DNA of 59,574 nt, taken from Mucilaginibacter polytrichastri. Its GTDB lineage: Bacteria; Bacteroidota; Bacteroidia; Sphingobacteriales; Sphingobacteriaceae. Positions within the stretch are counted from its first letter, which is position 1; every line of letters begins with the position of its first letter. Below, in pieces: positions 1 to 9,697 of this stretch. A program made the position numbers and the translations under genes. The stretch is from the NCBI RefSeq assembly GCF_001911425.1, contig NZ_MPPL01000001.1:1320734-1380307 (forward strand), in the 5' to 3' direction. The notes below the pieces were generated by a model. It made no database searches. It saw only the letters and a program-made list of their open reading frames with translations, and was not told the origin of the DNA.

Positions 1-1202
1 GGCTGCATATGGGGGTAATAGGCCCTAAACGGATTGTAATGTCTGATAAAGGCGGTGTGCTGCAGCCGCCGTATTCTTATACCAACAACGAATACTCCTG
101 GTTAGATAATTCCGACTTGGTATTTATTGATCCCGTGGGTACCGGCTTTAGCCGCGCCATTAATGGTGTTGATAAAAGTGAGTTCCAGGGGTATAATGAA
201 GATATCCAATCGGTAGGAGAGTTCATCCGTTTATGGACGGTAGAAAACAAACGCTGGGGTTCGCCCAAGTTCTTAGCGGGCGAAAGTTATGGTACTACCC
301 GTGCGGCTGGTTTATCAAACTATCTGCAAAGCGCCTTTAAAATGTACACCAACGGCGTAATCCTAATCTCAGCCGTATTGAATTTCCAGACCATTTTATT
401 CGGTATCGGTAATGATCTGCCGTACTCGTTATATGTACCCAGCTATGCTGCAACCGCATGGTATTACAAAAAGCTGGCGCCCGATCTTCAGGCTAAAGAC
501 ATTAAGACCCTAATTGCCGAGGCCGAAAGCTTCGCCCTGAATGAATATACCCCGGCATTGATGAAAGGCGATAAGCTAGCGCCTGCCGAATTTAATGCCA
601 TGGTCACTAAGTTGAGCCGTTATACAGGCCTATCCGAGAAATTTGTACGCCAGGCCAACCTGCGTATCGACCTGCCTTATTTTAATAAAGAACTTTTGCG
701 CAGCGAAGGCTTAACAGTTGGCCGCCTGGATTCGCGCTTTACAGGGCGTGATTATGATGATACCGGTTCATCTACAGATTTTGACCCGAGCAATACCGGT
801 ACCATATCGGGCCCGTACACTGCCGGGGTAATGAGCTATTTTGGTAAAGAACTAAACTATAATAATAACCTCGTTTACTATACCTTGGGTGGCGGTGTTG
901 GCCGCTGGAACTACAGCAACGTGCAAAATAAATACCTTAACGTTGCCGAATACATGCGCCAGGCTATGGCACAAAACCCGTATCTCAAAATATGGGTGCT
1001 GGGCGGTTATTATGATTTTGCCTGCCCGTATTTTGCTTCGCTATATGTATTGCGGCACATGGGTTTACGCCCCGAACAACAGGCCAATATCAAGTTCACA
1101 TATTACGAATCGGGCCACATGATCTACATCAACATGCCATCGCTGATGCAGATGAAAAAAGATGCCGACGAGTTTTACCCAAGTGCTTTACCTAATAACT
1201 AA
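1..1202 (+). CDS. S10 serine carboxypeptidase-like protein, 5' truncated by window edge
   Basis: Serine-type peptidase of the S10 (carboxypeptidase Y-like) alpha/beta-hydrolase family, expected to act outside the cytoplasm. The frame is open back to base 1 and reads WLHMG at the window edge, aligning with residues about 135-140 of the paralogue just downstream, so the signal peptide and oxyanion-hole region (NGGPGSSS in the paralogue) lie outside the window. Visible here are the nucleophile motif GESYG (Ser codon 285-287), the acid residue in GYYDFACPY and the catalytic His in ESGHMIY near the C-terminus. The next gene begins 14 bases after the stop and is about 60 percent identical by eye, so this is a tandem duplicate in one operon. 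The ATG at base 9 is an internal Met, not the start. Substrate unknown. Confidence 0.9.
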   Translation, partial: LHMGVIGPKRIVMSDKGGVLQPPYSYTNNEYSWLDNSDLVFIDPVGTGFSRAINGVDKSEFQGYNEDIQSVGEFIRLWTVENKRWGSPKFLAGESYGTTRAAGLSNYLQSAFKMYTNGVILISAVLNFQTILFGIGNDLPYSLYVPSYAATAWYYKKLAPDLQAKDIKTLIAEAESFALNEYTPALMKGDKLAPAEFNAMVTKLSRYTGLSEKFVRQANLRIDLPYFNKELLRSEGLTVGRLDSRFTGRDYDDTGSSTDFDPSNTGTISGPYTAGVMSYFGKELNYNNNLVYYTLGGGVGRWNYSNVQNKYLNVAEYMRQAMAQNPYLKIWVLGGYYDFACPYFASLYVLRHMGLRPEQQANIKFTYYESGHMIYINMPSLMQMKKDADEFYPSALPNN

Positions 1203-1216
1203 TAGCCGACAACATT

Positions 1217-2848
1217 ATGAAATACGCTAAACAACTTAGTATCCTGTTTTTAATTGCCGGCTGTACTGCAACCAGTTTTGCACAACGCGGCAACCGGGGC
1301 GGCGCACCTGCCGAACCGCCTGCGGCAGCCGGAGCACCGGGTGCAGCGCCCAAGGCAGAAATTAAACCATTACCCTTAGACCCAACCGGGTATATTATTT
1401 CTAATTCGCCCAATATCCCTAAACCGGTGGTAACCAAACATACCGCCGTAATTATGGGCAAGGTAATCAACTATACCGCCACGGCAGGCTACCTGCAACT
1501 GGTAACAGAAGATGGTAAACCAAAGGCAAATGTGTTTTTTGTGGCTTACACCAAAGATGGTGTAACCGACCTTACTAAACGCCCCATGACCTATACCTTC
1601 AACGGTGGGCCGGGTTCGTCATCGGTATGGCTGCATATGGGGTTGCTGGGGCCAAAACGGGTTCTAATGTCAGACGAAGGCATGGTGCAACCGCCACCCT
1701 ATAAATACATCAACAACGATTATTCCTGGCTGGATAAAACAGATATCGTTTTCATCGACCCGGTTACTACTGGTTACAGTCGTGCCGTTACCAACGAAAG
1801 TGATAAACAGTTTCATGGTTACGAAGAGGATTTGAAGAGCGTTGGTGATGCCATCCGCTTATATGCCACTAAGTACGACAGGTGGCAATCGCCTAAGTTT
1901 TTATGCGGCGAAAGCTATGGTACTACCCGCGCAGCAGGGCTGTCTGAATATTTGCAAAGCACCTATAAGTTTTACCTGAATGGCGTTATTCTCATTAGCT
2001 CCATCCTGAATATGCAGACCGCCCGCTTTGATGTGGGAAATGATTATCCTTATCCGTTGTTTCTCCCGACGTACACCGCTACGGCTTGGTACCACAAAAA
2101 GCTATCGCCAGATCTGCAGCAATTGCCTTTGAAAAAGGTATTAGCACAGGTAGAAGTCTTTGCCCTGGGCGAATATAATACGGCACTGATGAAAGGTTCG
2201 GAGTTAAGCCCGGCCGATTACAGCAGTCTGGTTGATAAGCTGAGCCATTTTACAGGTTTATCCAAAGAATACATCCGCCAAACCAACCTGCGTGTAGAGA
2301 TCCAGAAGTTTGATAAAGAACTGAGAAGGAGCGAGGGCTTAACTGTTGGCCGTTTGGATAGCCGTTACACCGGCCGCGATTATAACGATGCCGGTACCGG
2401 CCCAGAGTTTGATCCGGCTAATGATGGTACCATATCAGGCCCGTACAGTGCAGCTATTAATCATTATGCCCGCGCCGAACTAAAATTTAAAAACGATTTA
2501 CCTTACGAGATTTTAGGTGGCCGCGTAAACCCGTGGAACTATAACAACGTGCAAAATAAATACCTTAATGTAGCCGAATCATTACGCCAGGCGATGGCTA
2601 TTAACCCTTATTTACATGTTTGGGTAGCCTGCGGTTATTATGATCTGGCAACGCCATACTTCGCTGCCGAGTATACATTCTCACACATGGGCATGCGCCC
2701 CGAGCAGCGCAAGCATGTAAACTTTACCTATTACGAATCGGGCCACATGGTATACGGGCATAAGCCATCACTGATTAAAATGAAAACAGATGCTGATGCC
2801 ATGTACGATATGGTAATGAATGAAGTTAACCACGGTATTTCGAAATAG
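1217..2848 (+). CDS. S10 serine carboxypeptidase-like protein (second tandem copy)
   Basis: Complete 543-residue member of peptidase family S10, predicted to trim peptides from the C-terminus in the periplasm or at the cell surface. The N-terminus is a signal sequence; it contains IAGC (Cys16), which could be a lipobox, and TSFAQ a few residues later, which could be a signal peptidase I site, so lipoprotein versus soluble is undecided. A Gly/Ala/Pro-rich linker follows. The oxyanion motif NGGPGSSS precedes WLHMG; the catalytic triad is Ser233 (GESYG), Asp476 (GYYDLATPY) and His510 (ESGHMVY), all intact. It sits 14 bases after its paralogue and 46 bases before the TPR-peptidase gene, consistent with one transcript. 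Bacterial S10 proteins are often annotated simply as carboxypeptidases; substrate is not predictable from sequence. Confidence 0.93.
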   Translation: MKYAKQLSILFLIAGCTATSFAQRGNRGGAPAEPPAAAGAPGAAPKAEIKPLPLDPTGYIISNSPNIPKPVVTKHTAVIMGKVINYTATAGYLQLVTEDGKPKANVFFVAYTKDGVTDLTKRPMTYTFNGGPGSSSVWLHMGLLGPKRVLMSDEGMVQPPPYKYINNDYSWLDKTDIVFIDPVTTGYSRAVTNESDKQFHGYEEDLKSVGDAIRLYATKYDRWQSPKFLCGESYGTTRAAGLSEYLQSTYKFYLNGVILISSILNMQTARFDVGNDYPYPLFLPTYTATAWYHKKLSPDLQQLPLKKVLAQVEVFALGEYNTALMKGSELSPADYSSLVDKLSHFTGLSKEYIRQTNLRVEIQKFDKELRRSEGLTVGRLDSRYTGRDYNDAGTGPEFDPANDGTISGPYSAAINHYARAELKFKNDLPYEILGGRVNPWNYNNVQNKYLNVAESLRQAMAINPYLHVWVACGYYDLATPYFAAEYTFSHMGMRPEQRKHVNFTYYESGHMVYGHKPSLIKMKTDADAMYDMVMNEVNHGISK

Positions 2849-2894
2849 TTGGTATCTTAAACGCATCAACTATCTATACAAATAAAATCACATC

Positions 2895-5831
2895 ATGAAA
2901 CGATTGATTATCTATTCTACCCTTACTTTAACAATAGCTGCAAGTGCTGTCAGGGCTCAAACTATTGACCCTGACAGCGCTTCGCTGGCTTTAAAAACGC
3001 TGAAAATTACACAAGCCGAATTGCTGCAAAAATCAACATTAACAGGCTCAGCACAAGTAGCTTTAATTGATAAAATGTTAAAGCTGGGTTTATGGGATAA
3101 AGCCATCCAACTCATTAATGCAGGCAGCCCAACATCAGCCGATTATAAATTGCTGAAAGCCGATTATCTTATCCTGCACAATGAGTTTAAAGCGGCAGAA
3201 CTATTGGTAAACGGCGTTTTATTAAAACAACCCGCCAATGAAAAAGCAATACGTTTAAAAGCCTACTTGCAAATACAGGCCTGGCTATTACCGCAGGCCA
3301 TTGCAACGGCTAAGAAATCGTTAGCTAAAAACCCCAACCAGGAAGAAACCGAACTGGTAATGGGACGCGCTTTATTGCTGCAAAAAAAATACCCACAGGC
3401 TTTGGCCATCGCCAAAAAAGCGGAGGCTAAAAACCCTAACAATGCCGGCGCGTATTTACTGGAGGCCGATGTTTATTTCTGGGACCAGCATCCCGACCAG
3501 GCAGAGGCACCGTTAAAAAAATCATTAGCTATTGACCCTTATAATGCCGATGCCCGCTTTAGCTATGGTTACGCCATTTGGCGCCGGGTTGATGCCACAC
3601 AGTTAAATGCCATGGCTGCCCAGTGGGAAATTGCACTGGCAGTTAACCCGCTGCATTTTTCTACCAACTGGCACTGGGGCAATGGGCATACCAATTTAAC
3701 CTATGCAGATTATGCGGAGAGGAATGATGAAGAAGTAAGAAAGGCCTTAGCGCCTGCCGACTCATTATTCAGCGCTAATAAAATTAACGAGGCCATTGCC
3801 TTTACACGGGTAATCCAGAAGAAGTATCCAAATTCGGTATTGCCGTTAATGCATCGCGGGTCGCTTTATTATAGCGCCTTTGACATGGACAGAAAGTTAC
3901 GACTGGATTCGGCAGAGCATATTTTCCGTCAGATCCTGCTTCGCAAAAAACATTACGGGCCGGCGCACAATGGCCTGGCAGCAGTGATCAAATCTGAACG
4001 GATTCCATACCTGTCTATTTATGACTCGATTACCCATGTGCTGAAAACCTTAAAGATCACAGATCAAAAGAATTTCGAAAAGGTATTCCCGGACGTGGCT
4101 TATTATCCGGGTGGCATGGGCAAGGCAATGGCATATAACCAATTGTATGCAGCTACCGTTTATTTTCCGTTTTTGTCTAAAATGGGCAACGTATTCCGGG
4201 TGTCGCCCTTGCACATCGATCTGGCTATTACCATGCGCCAGCCAAGTTTTCGTTACATGACCACGTTTGATAACCGCCAGTGGATGGATATTCGTGGGGT
4301 AGGCAGCGGTGCGGCTGATATTGAATATGTAGAGCGAGGCGCTTATGAAGAGCGTAACGTAATACTGCACGAATACACCCACCTGTACCATGGCAGCGTG
4401 TTTACCGACGACGAAAGCCGCCAGGTGAGGGCGCATTACTACAAAGCGATGGCCGAGCATCGTACGCTCGATTATTATTCACAGAACAACGAATCGGAGT
4501 ACCTGGCGCAAACTTACCCGGCCTATTTTGAGCCTGTAAAAGTTCACCCGCTCGATTTTAAATCGATGAATACCCGGGCCGATCTGATAGCGAAAGACCC
4601 CAGCATGTATGAGTTTATTGATAAGCTGGTTAAACGGCAGCGCGCTTATTTAGCCGGCGATAAAAGTGCCATGGCCAGCAACTGGGCAGAAGTGTATCTT
4701 ACCCTAAGTAACCGCGCCCGAAGAAGTGGCCCGGCTAAAATGGCTGCTTATTTGGATACGGCTTTAACTTACGACAGTAAATATCTGCCGGTTTACCTGG
4801 CTTATTCGCAGCTTAAATCAGAACAAAAGGATTTTGCCGCTGCGGTAGAATGGCTGCAAAAGGCCGAAGCAGTAAACGCAAAATATGCGCCAATCTACGT
4901 AGCGCATGCCGACCTGGTAAAGGCGCAGTATACTGCAAAACTGATAGACCAGCCAACGGCAGTTAAACAGCAGGCAGATTATCTGAACAAAGCAAACAAG
5001 CTGGAAGATGATTACCAGGAACTGGCCGCCAACAACATTCAGCTGCGCGAAACTTACCGTAAAAACGGGCAAATTGCAGATGCTATTGCCACCGCCGAAG
5101 ATTACTCTAAAAATGGTGCAACGGTATCAACCTACCTGCGCGATCGCCGGGATGATGCGGCTGCTTATGTAGCTTCCCTGAAATCAGAACTGGGTTACCC
5201 CGAACCTGTTGCCGTGCTGCAGCATTTGGTAGAGCAGAAACCGCAGAATTTTGAATACCGAACCATGTATGCCAATGCTTTAGCAGCCAACAAGCAGTAT
5301 GATAAAGCTATTGCTACCCTACAGCAGGCACAACGCATTTTAAAAGCCAGTGGCAACGGTCGCCCGGGGTTTGATTTACAGATTGCCGAGTTTTATAATT
5401 ACCTGGGTAAAAAAGATTCGGTGGTTAAATATCAGCCGTCATCAAGCCCGGTATCAGCGCAACAAGGGCAGGGCGGCAGGGACAGAAACACGGCCAGCAA
5501 TGAGGATGGCTTACGTTACGTGCGTTTGCTTGCAGCTACCGGTAAAGCTACTGAGGCTGCCGCTTTGTTGAAAACCTTCCCTGTTGGCGATGATAATGCC
5601 TACCTAAGCGAGTTCAATTACACACAGGGCAAAATTCAAGAAGCTACACAGCCGGAGCTGGCTGCGGTAAGTTATGAAACAGCTATTAAGTACGATCCCT
5701 ACTTTTTTAAGGTTTACCCATGGCTTATTAGTTATTACAACAAAAACGGACAAACGGCTAAAAGCGAAGCATTGAAAAGCAATTTAAAAGTTTTGAAAAT
5801 ACAGCCGGGTACCAGTTTAAATATGGAATAG
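2895..5831 (+). CDS. Secreted TPR protein with embedded HExxH metallopeptidase-like domain
   Basis: 978 residues with a cleavable signal peptide ending near AVRAQ. Residues about 70-270 are TPR-like helical repeats (recurring A..Y...A motifs with NP turns), about 380-560 is a compact domain with the zinc-peptidase motif HEYTH (His492, Glu493, His496), and about 620-970 is a second TPR array. A NESEY segment with Glu533 and Glu535 lies roughly 40 residues after the HExxH and is a candidate third zinc ligand, which would place it among gluzincin (peptidase MA-like) domains. The arrangement TPR-peptidase-TPR suggests a periplasmic protease presented on a protein-binding scaffold. It follows the two S10 genes and precedes an amidohydrolase gene by 16 bases, so it probably belongs to the same peptide-processing operon. 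Peptidase activity is inference from the motif. Confidence 0.85.
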   Translation: MKRLIIYSTLTLTIAASAVRAQTIDPDSASLALKTLKITQAELLQKSTLTGSAQVALIDKMLKLGLWDKAIQLINAGSPTSADYKLLKADYLILHNEFKAAELLVNGVLLKQPANEKAIRLKAYLQIQAWLLPQAIATAKKSLAKNPNQEETELVMGRALLLQKKYPQALAIAKKAEAKNPNNAGAYLLEADVYFWDQHPDQAEAPLKKSLAIDPYNADARFSYGYAIWRRVDATQLNAMAAQWEIALAVNPLHFSTNWHWGNGHTNLTYADYAERNDEEVRKALAPADSLFSANKINEAIAFTRVIQKKYPNSVLPLMHRGSLYYSAFDMDRKLRLDSAEHIFRQILLRKKHYGPAHNGLAAVIKSERIPYLSIYDSITHVLKTLKITDQKNFEKVFPDVAYYPGGMGKAMAYNQLYAATVYFPFLSKMGNVFRVSPLHIDLAITMRQPSFRYMTTFDNRQWMDIRGVGSGAADIEYVERGAYEERNVILHEYTHLYHGSVFTDDESRQVRAHYYKAMAEHRTLDYYSQNNESEYLAQTYPAYFEPVKVHPLDFKSMNTRADLIAKDPSMYEFIDKLVKRQRAYLAGDKSAMASNWAEVYLTLSNRARRSGPAKMAAYLDTALTYDSKYLPVYLAYSQLKSEQKDFAAAVEWLQKAEAVNAKYAPIYVAHADLVKAQYTAKLIDQPTAVKQQADYLNKANKLEDDYQELAANNIQLRETYRKNGQIADAIATAEDYSKNGATVSTYLRDRRDDAAAYVASLKSELGYPEPVAVLQHLVEQKPQNFEYRTMYANALAANKQYDKAIATLQQAQRILKASGNGRPGFDLQIAEFYNYLGKKDSVVKYQPSSSPVSAQQGQGGRDRNTASNEDGLRYVRLLAATGKATEAAALLKTFPVGDDNAYLSEFNYTQGKIQEATQPELAAVSYETAIKYDPYFFKVYPWLISYYNKNGQTAKSEALKSNLKVLKIQPGTSLNME

Positions 5832-5847
5832 TTAAACATTTAGTTTG

Positions 5848-7458
5848 ATGATAAAAACGAAGACTATAAAGGCAATCAAGGTAATAGTACTTATCGCTTT
5901 AATGCCCATGGTACTCATAGCCCAACCCAAAAAAGCCCCTGAGGTTAAAGAAGGTGATGGCCCGTATCCGCAATTAATTATCCGCGGCGTTACGTTAATC
6001 AACAGTACCGGCTCGCCGCCTATGGGGCCGGTTGATATTGTGGTAGATGGTAACCGAATAACAGCTATCCGCAATGTAGGCTCGCCGGGTCAGCCTATTA
6101 AGCCCGAGCGCAGGCCGGAGCTAAAACCGGGCGGTAAAGAAGTAGATGCCAACGGTATGTACCTGATGCCGGGTTTTATAGATATGCATGGCCACATCGG
6201 TGGCGAAGGCAAAGGGTCTAATGCCGAATATGTTTTTAAACTATGGATGGCCCACGGCGTAACCACCGTACGCGAACCAGGGTGCTTAAACGGCCTTGAC
6301 TGGGTGCTGGAAGAGAAGCAAAAAAGTAGTCAGAATTTAATTACCGCACCGCGCATTAAGGCTTACTGTGTATTTGGGCAAGGTAGTAAAACGCCAATCT
6401 CGACCCCCGCCGAGGCTGTAAAATGGGTGGATGATAATGCCAAACGAGGTGCCGATGGTATTAAGTTTTTTGGCGCTGCGCCCGAAATTATGGCGGCGGC
6501 ATTAGCTGAGAACAAGAAACTCGGGCTGCGCTCATGCGCCCATCACTCGCAAACCGATGTGGGCCGGTGGAATGCTTTGAACAGCGCCCGTGCCGGGATG
6601 ACTTCTTTAGAACATTGGTATGGTTTGCCCGAAGCGATGTTTACCGACCGCACCATCCAGAATTATTCGCCGGATTATAATTACCAGAACGAGCAGGACC
6701 GCTTTGGTGAGGCCGGTTTGCTGTGGAAACAGGCTGCGCCACCGTTCTCTGAAAAATGGAACAAGGTGATGAACGAGCTAATATCATTAAACTTTACCCT
6801 CGACCCAACCTTCGAGATCTATGATGCCAACCGCGACCTGATGCGGGCCCGCACTGCCGAGTGGCATGCAGAATATACCATGCCCGCTCTATGGAATTTC
6901 TATGCGCCAAGCTGGAATTCGCACGGCTCGTACTGGCATAGCTGGGGTACCGAGGAGGAATTGGAGTGGAAAGAAAACTACCGTTTATGGATGACATTTA
7001 TTAACGAATACAAAAACCGTGGAGGCCGGGTAACAGTTGGTACCGATGCCGGGTTTATTTATGAGCTGTATGGCTTCGCCTACATCCGCGAATTGGAATT
7101 GCTGCGCGAAGCCGGGTTCTCTCCGCTGGAAGTGATCCGTGCGGCAACCTTAAATGGGGCAGAGGCTTTGGGTATGGATAAAGATTTGGGTAGTGTGGAG
7201 GTTGGTAAACTGGCCGATTTTGTAATTGTGAAAGAGAATCCATTAAAAAACCTCCAGGTGCTTTACGGCACAGGTGCTATCAGGCTCGGAGATAATAACG
7301 AAGTTTACCGTGCAGGCGGTGTTGTTTATACCGTTAAAGACGGGATAGTATACGATGCCAAAAAGCTATTGGCCGATGTAAAGAAAATGGTAGATGCCGA
7401 AAAAGCTAGAACTGGCTTTGTGTTAACACAGCCTGGGATGCCTAAAAGCGGCCGTTAG
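5848..7458 (+). CDS. Secreted amidohydrolase family protein
   Basis: 536 residues, metal-dependent amidohydrolase superfamily (imidazolonepropionase/prolidase-like branch). I start it at ATG 5848; the frame is open from a TTG one codon earlier. An N-terminal hydrophobic signal segment (LIALMPMVLIAQ) suggests export. Metal-site features are the HGH pair (His114, His116) in FIDMHGH, a Lys in GIKFFG that may be the carboxylated bridge, His residues in CAHHSQ and SLEHW, and the catalytic Asp400 in VGTDAG. It begins 16 bases after the TPR-peptidase gene and ends overlapping the convergent AraC gene by 4 bases. Such proteins next to secreted peptidases often hydrolyse dipeptides or cyclic amides, but the substrate here is unknown. 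Confidence 0.88.
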   Translation: MIKTKTIKAIKVIVLIALMPMVLIAQPKKAPEVKEGDGPYPQLIIRGVTLINSTGSPPMGPVDIVVDGNRITAIRNVGSPGQPIKPERRPELKPGGKEVDANGMYLMPGFIDMHGHIGGEGKGSNAEYVFKLWMAHGVTTVREPGCLNGLDWVLEEKQKSSQNLITAPRIKAYCVFGQGSKTPISTPAEAVKWVDDNAKRGADGIKFFGAAPEIMAAALAENKKLGLRSCAHHSQTDVGRWNALNSARAGMTSLEHWYGLPEAMFTDRTIQNYSPDYNYQNEQDRFGEAGLLWKQAAPPFSEKWNKVMNELISLNFTLDPTFEIYDANRDLMRARTAEWHAEYTMPALWNFYAPSWNSHGSYWHSWGTEEELEWKENYRLWMTFINEYKNRGGRVTVGTDAGFIYELYGFAYIRELELLREAGFSPLEVIRAATLNGAEALGMDKDLGSVEVGKLADFVIVKENPLKNLQVLYGTGAIRLGDNNEVYRAGGVVYTVKDGIVYDAKKLLADVKKMVDAEKARTGFVLTQPGMPKSGR

Positions 7459-8405
7459 TCAAAATCAACAAAAGCTAAAATATTAAGCAGTGGCACCAGC
7501 AATAAAGCAAGCCTGGTATACACTGCTTTAAATTTATTATTACGGATGTAATCGCTTGGCGACATGCCTACATTCTTTTTAAATACCCGGTTAAAATTGA
7601 TGGCACTGTTAAAGCCGGTAGAATAGGCAATATTTGATATGCCATCGTACTCGCCTTTAATGATCTTTTTACAGGCTTCGTTAATCCTGATCTCGTTTAA
7701 AAAGGTATTGTAGGTTTTGCGGCTGTATTTTTTAAAGTATTTGCAAAATGCATGCGGGGTAATATGGGCCACGGCAGCAATTTTATCCAGCGAAATGGCT
7801 TCGGCATAGTGCTCCATGGTATACTTATAAATATCGTTCATGCGCAAGCCTTCATGGTCGGTAAGTTCAACGCTAGAGAAACCGGTGGAGAGTGACTTCC
7901 AGTCTTTAACCTGGTTAGAGAAGTAATGCAGTAGTTCTATAAAGGACAGCAAACGCTCCAGTCCAGATTTTTTATTGAGGCCTATAATGGCTTCGCCAAC
8001 ATAATCTGCATTAATGGATGGAAGCTGTAAACCTTGGTCAATGTTGCCCAGCAGGTTTTTAATGCCCTCAAATTCTGGCAAATGCTCAATGCTGTTTTTG
8101 AAGATTCGTTCCTGGTCAAAAAAAATATGGATGGAATGTGCGTTGCCATTAATTGCATTCACAAAGTGCGACGAGTCTGACTTGAAAATGTGCGGGTGGT
8201 TGGCCCCCAAAATAAAAACATCCCCGGCCTTAAACGGCTGGGAATAATTGCCAAGCATTAACGTGCCTTCGCCCTTAATAATAAGGGTAAGCTGGGTTTC
8301 CTTGTGGCGGTGTAGCTGATTGTAAAAGTTTGGAAGAATATCTTCTTCAACCACCACAGAATCTTTGTAAATAATAGGGACGGTAAATTGTAAAACTTTC
8401 ATCAT
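7455..8405 (-). CDS. AraC-family transcriptional regulator with cupin sensor domain
   Basis: 316 residues. Residues about 15-90 form a cupin-type ligand-binding fold (HRHKETQ, GEGTLML, GDVFILG, NHPHIF), and residues about 190-290 carry the double helix-turn-helix of AraC proteins, ending in the typical GMSPSDYIR. After this the chain continues for about 25 residues with a strongly hydrophobic stretch (LALLLVPLLNILAF), which is unusual for the family. Its stop overlaps the end of the convergent amidohydrolase by 4 bases, so the tail may be an extension acquired by loss of an earlier stop. Two adjacent Met codons (8405 and 8402) are possible starts. The target is unknown; candidates are the peptidase/amidohydrolase operon or itself. 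Confidence 0.9.
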   Translation of the reverse strand: MMKVLQFTVPIIYKDSVVVEEDILPNFYNQLHRHKETQLTLIIKGEGTLMLGNYSQPFKAGDVFILGANHPHIFKSDSSHFVNAINGNAHSIHIFFDQERIFKNSIEHLPEFEGIKNLLGNIDQGLQLPSINADYVGEAIIGLNKKSGLERLLSFIELLHYFSNQVKDWKSLSTGFSSVELTDHEGLRMNDIYKYTMEHYAEAISLDKIAAVAHITPHAFCKYFKKYSRKTYNTFLNEIRINEACKKIIKGEYDGISNIAYSTGFNSAINFNRVFKKNVGMSPSDYIRNNKFKAVYTRLALLLVPLLNILAFVDFD

Positions 8406-8582
8406 AGTTTAACATTTTAGGTTCCTAAATTTAAAAGAATAAGAAGCTGATAGCAAGCTATGAGTGTATTAGTTTGGTTACATAAAAATAATATAAAGAA
8501 TAGTTGCGTTTACAGTGTCATTTTTAAGCCTGTCATACTATTATATTTAACACACAATTATCATATAGCTAACAGGAGTAAG

Positions 8583-9428
8583 CTATAATTCCATGGCAAA
8601 CTGCAGTCCAAGTGCCCCGTTCTGGTAAGAAGGCAAAAGAATTTTACTTTTCGACTGCTTATTCTGCCTTAATTCAACAGGTATGTCTTTGTTTTTTTCT
8701 TTGTCCTTGTGCTCTTTCGAAAATGCGTTTCTGATATAAGGATACAGCAGATAGGCTCCCTTTGTAGACAGGATGCCAAAACCTGCTCCGGCTATTACAT
8801 CGCTAAACCAATGATCCTGGTGATAGATACGGAAAACCCCCGTTGTGGTAGCAAATGCGTATCCAACAATACCATAAGCAACAGAATTTCCGCTCAACTC
8901 CTGCGACATAAATTCGGCCCCTGCAAATGCATTGGCGGTATGCCCGGAAGGGAATGAATACCGGTCGCTTCCATTAGGGCGTAAACGATGCGTAGCATGC
9001 TTTAAAGAGAACACGGTTAATTCAAGCATGCCCTGCGACAATACATAAATCAAGGTACGGTCAACAAAGGTATTTTTACCGTGTACACCAACCAGGTTTA
9101 AACCGTAAACCAGTACTACCGGCGCATATTGAAAAAAGTTTTCTGTATGGCTGCTGGGTATGAAATCATGTTTACTGGCTTGATTATAAATGGAATGGTC
9201 TAACTGCCTTAATGGCTTTGCATAAAACGAAGTGATGCCATATCCAACCATAACAGCCGGTGGTATCAGCGCCAGTGTTTTAGTGTGCAGGTGCCGCACG
9301 GTATCCGGGGCAGTAAATAGATCTTTCTTAAGTGTATCTGCAATGTTTCTTTTTTTGGTTGTATCTGCTGTTTGTGCATGCACATTTAGTACAAGCAGGC
9401 TTAAGAATAAAAAAATAAGAGTCTTCAT
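8583..9428 (-). CDS. PAP2-family phosphatase, exported
   Basis: 281 residues with a signal peptide (ending VHAQ). The three PAP2 (type 2 phosphatidic acid phosphatase) motifs are present in order: K-x6-RP in KHATHRLRP, PSGH in SFPSGHTAN, and the HxxxD in HQDHWFSD. Hydrophobic segments flank them, so the active site should face the periplasm. Family members dephosphorylate undecaprenyl-, phosphatidyl- or related lipid phosphates; the exact substrate cannot be read from sequence. It stands alone between AraC (same strand, 177 bases downstream) and the metal-efflux operon. The 9429-9610 gap upstream holds no convincing gene. Confidence 0.9.
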   Translation of the reverse strand: MKTLIFLFLSLLVLNVHAQTADTTKKRNIADTLKKDLFTAPDTVRHLHTKTLALIPPAVMVGYGITSFYAKPLRQLDHSIYNQASKHDFIPSSHTENFFQYAPVVLVYGLNLVGVHGKNTFVDRTLIYVLSQGMLELTVFSLKHATHRLRPNGSDRYSFPSGHTANAFAGAEFMSQELSGNSVAYGIVGYAFATTTGVFRIYHQDHWFSDVIAGAGFGILSTKGAYLLYPYIRNAFSKEHKDKEKNKDIPVELRQNKQSKSKILLPSYQNGALGLQFAMEL

Positions 9429-9610
9429 TAAACGATAATATTAAATAGTACTGCCGCTTTTTAAATAAGCGGGCGATGTTTAAGTGCTATATCGGCTATG
9501 ATTCTGTAGAGATTTGGGAGAATAATTTGACAGGTACAGCTTTGGTGTGGAAAATATATAGGCTGGTGACCTTATCGGGACTTTTACAGCACTGCTGTGT
9601 GTAATGCAGA

Positions 9611-9650
9611 AAACAAAAAAATCCGTTCAGCATAGTGCTGAACGGATTTT
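9611..9650 (-). terminator. Rho-independent terminator of the metal-efflux operon
   Basis: A perfect 15-base inverted repeat (arms 9618-9632 and 9636-9650, loop TAG) is followed on the minus strand by a T-run. It lies 48 bases after the stop of the RND pump gene and reads in its direction. Confidence 0.85.
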
Positions 9651-9697
9651 CTATTACCCTCTTTTACTGAGCAGTATTATTTTGAATATATTTAATA

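Noticed and set aside
9476..9604. Plus-strand 42-codon frame before the efflux-operon terminator
   Set aside because: Composition looks random, there is no promoter or terminator of its own, and it runs against both neighbours.
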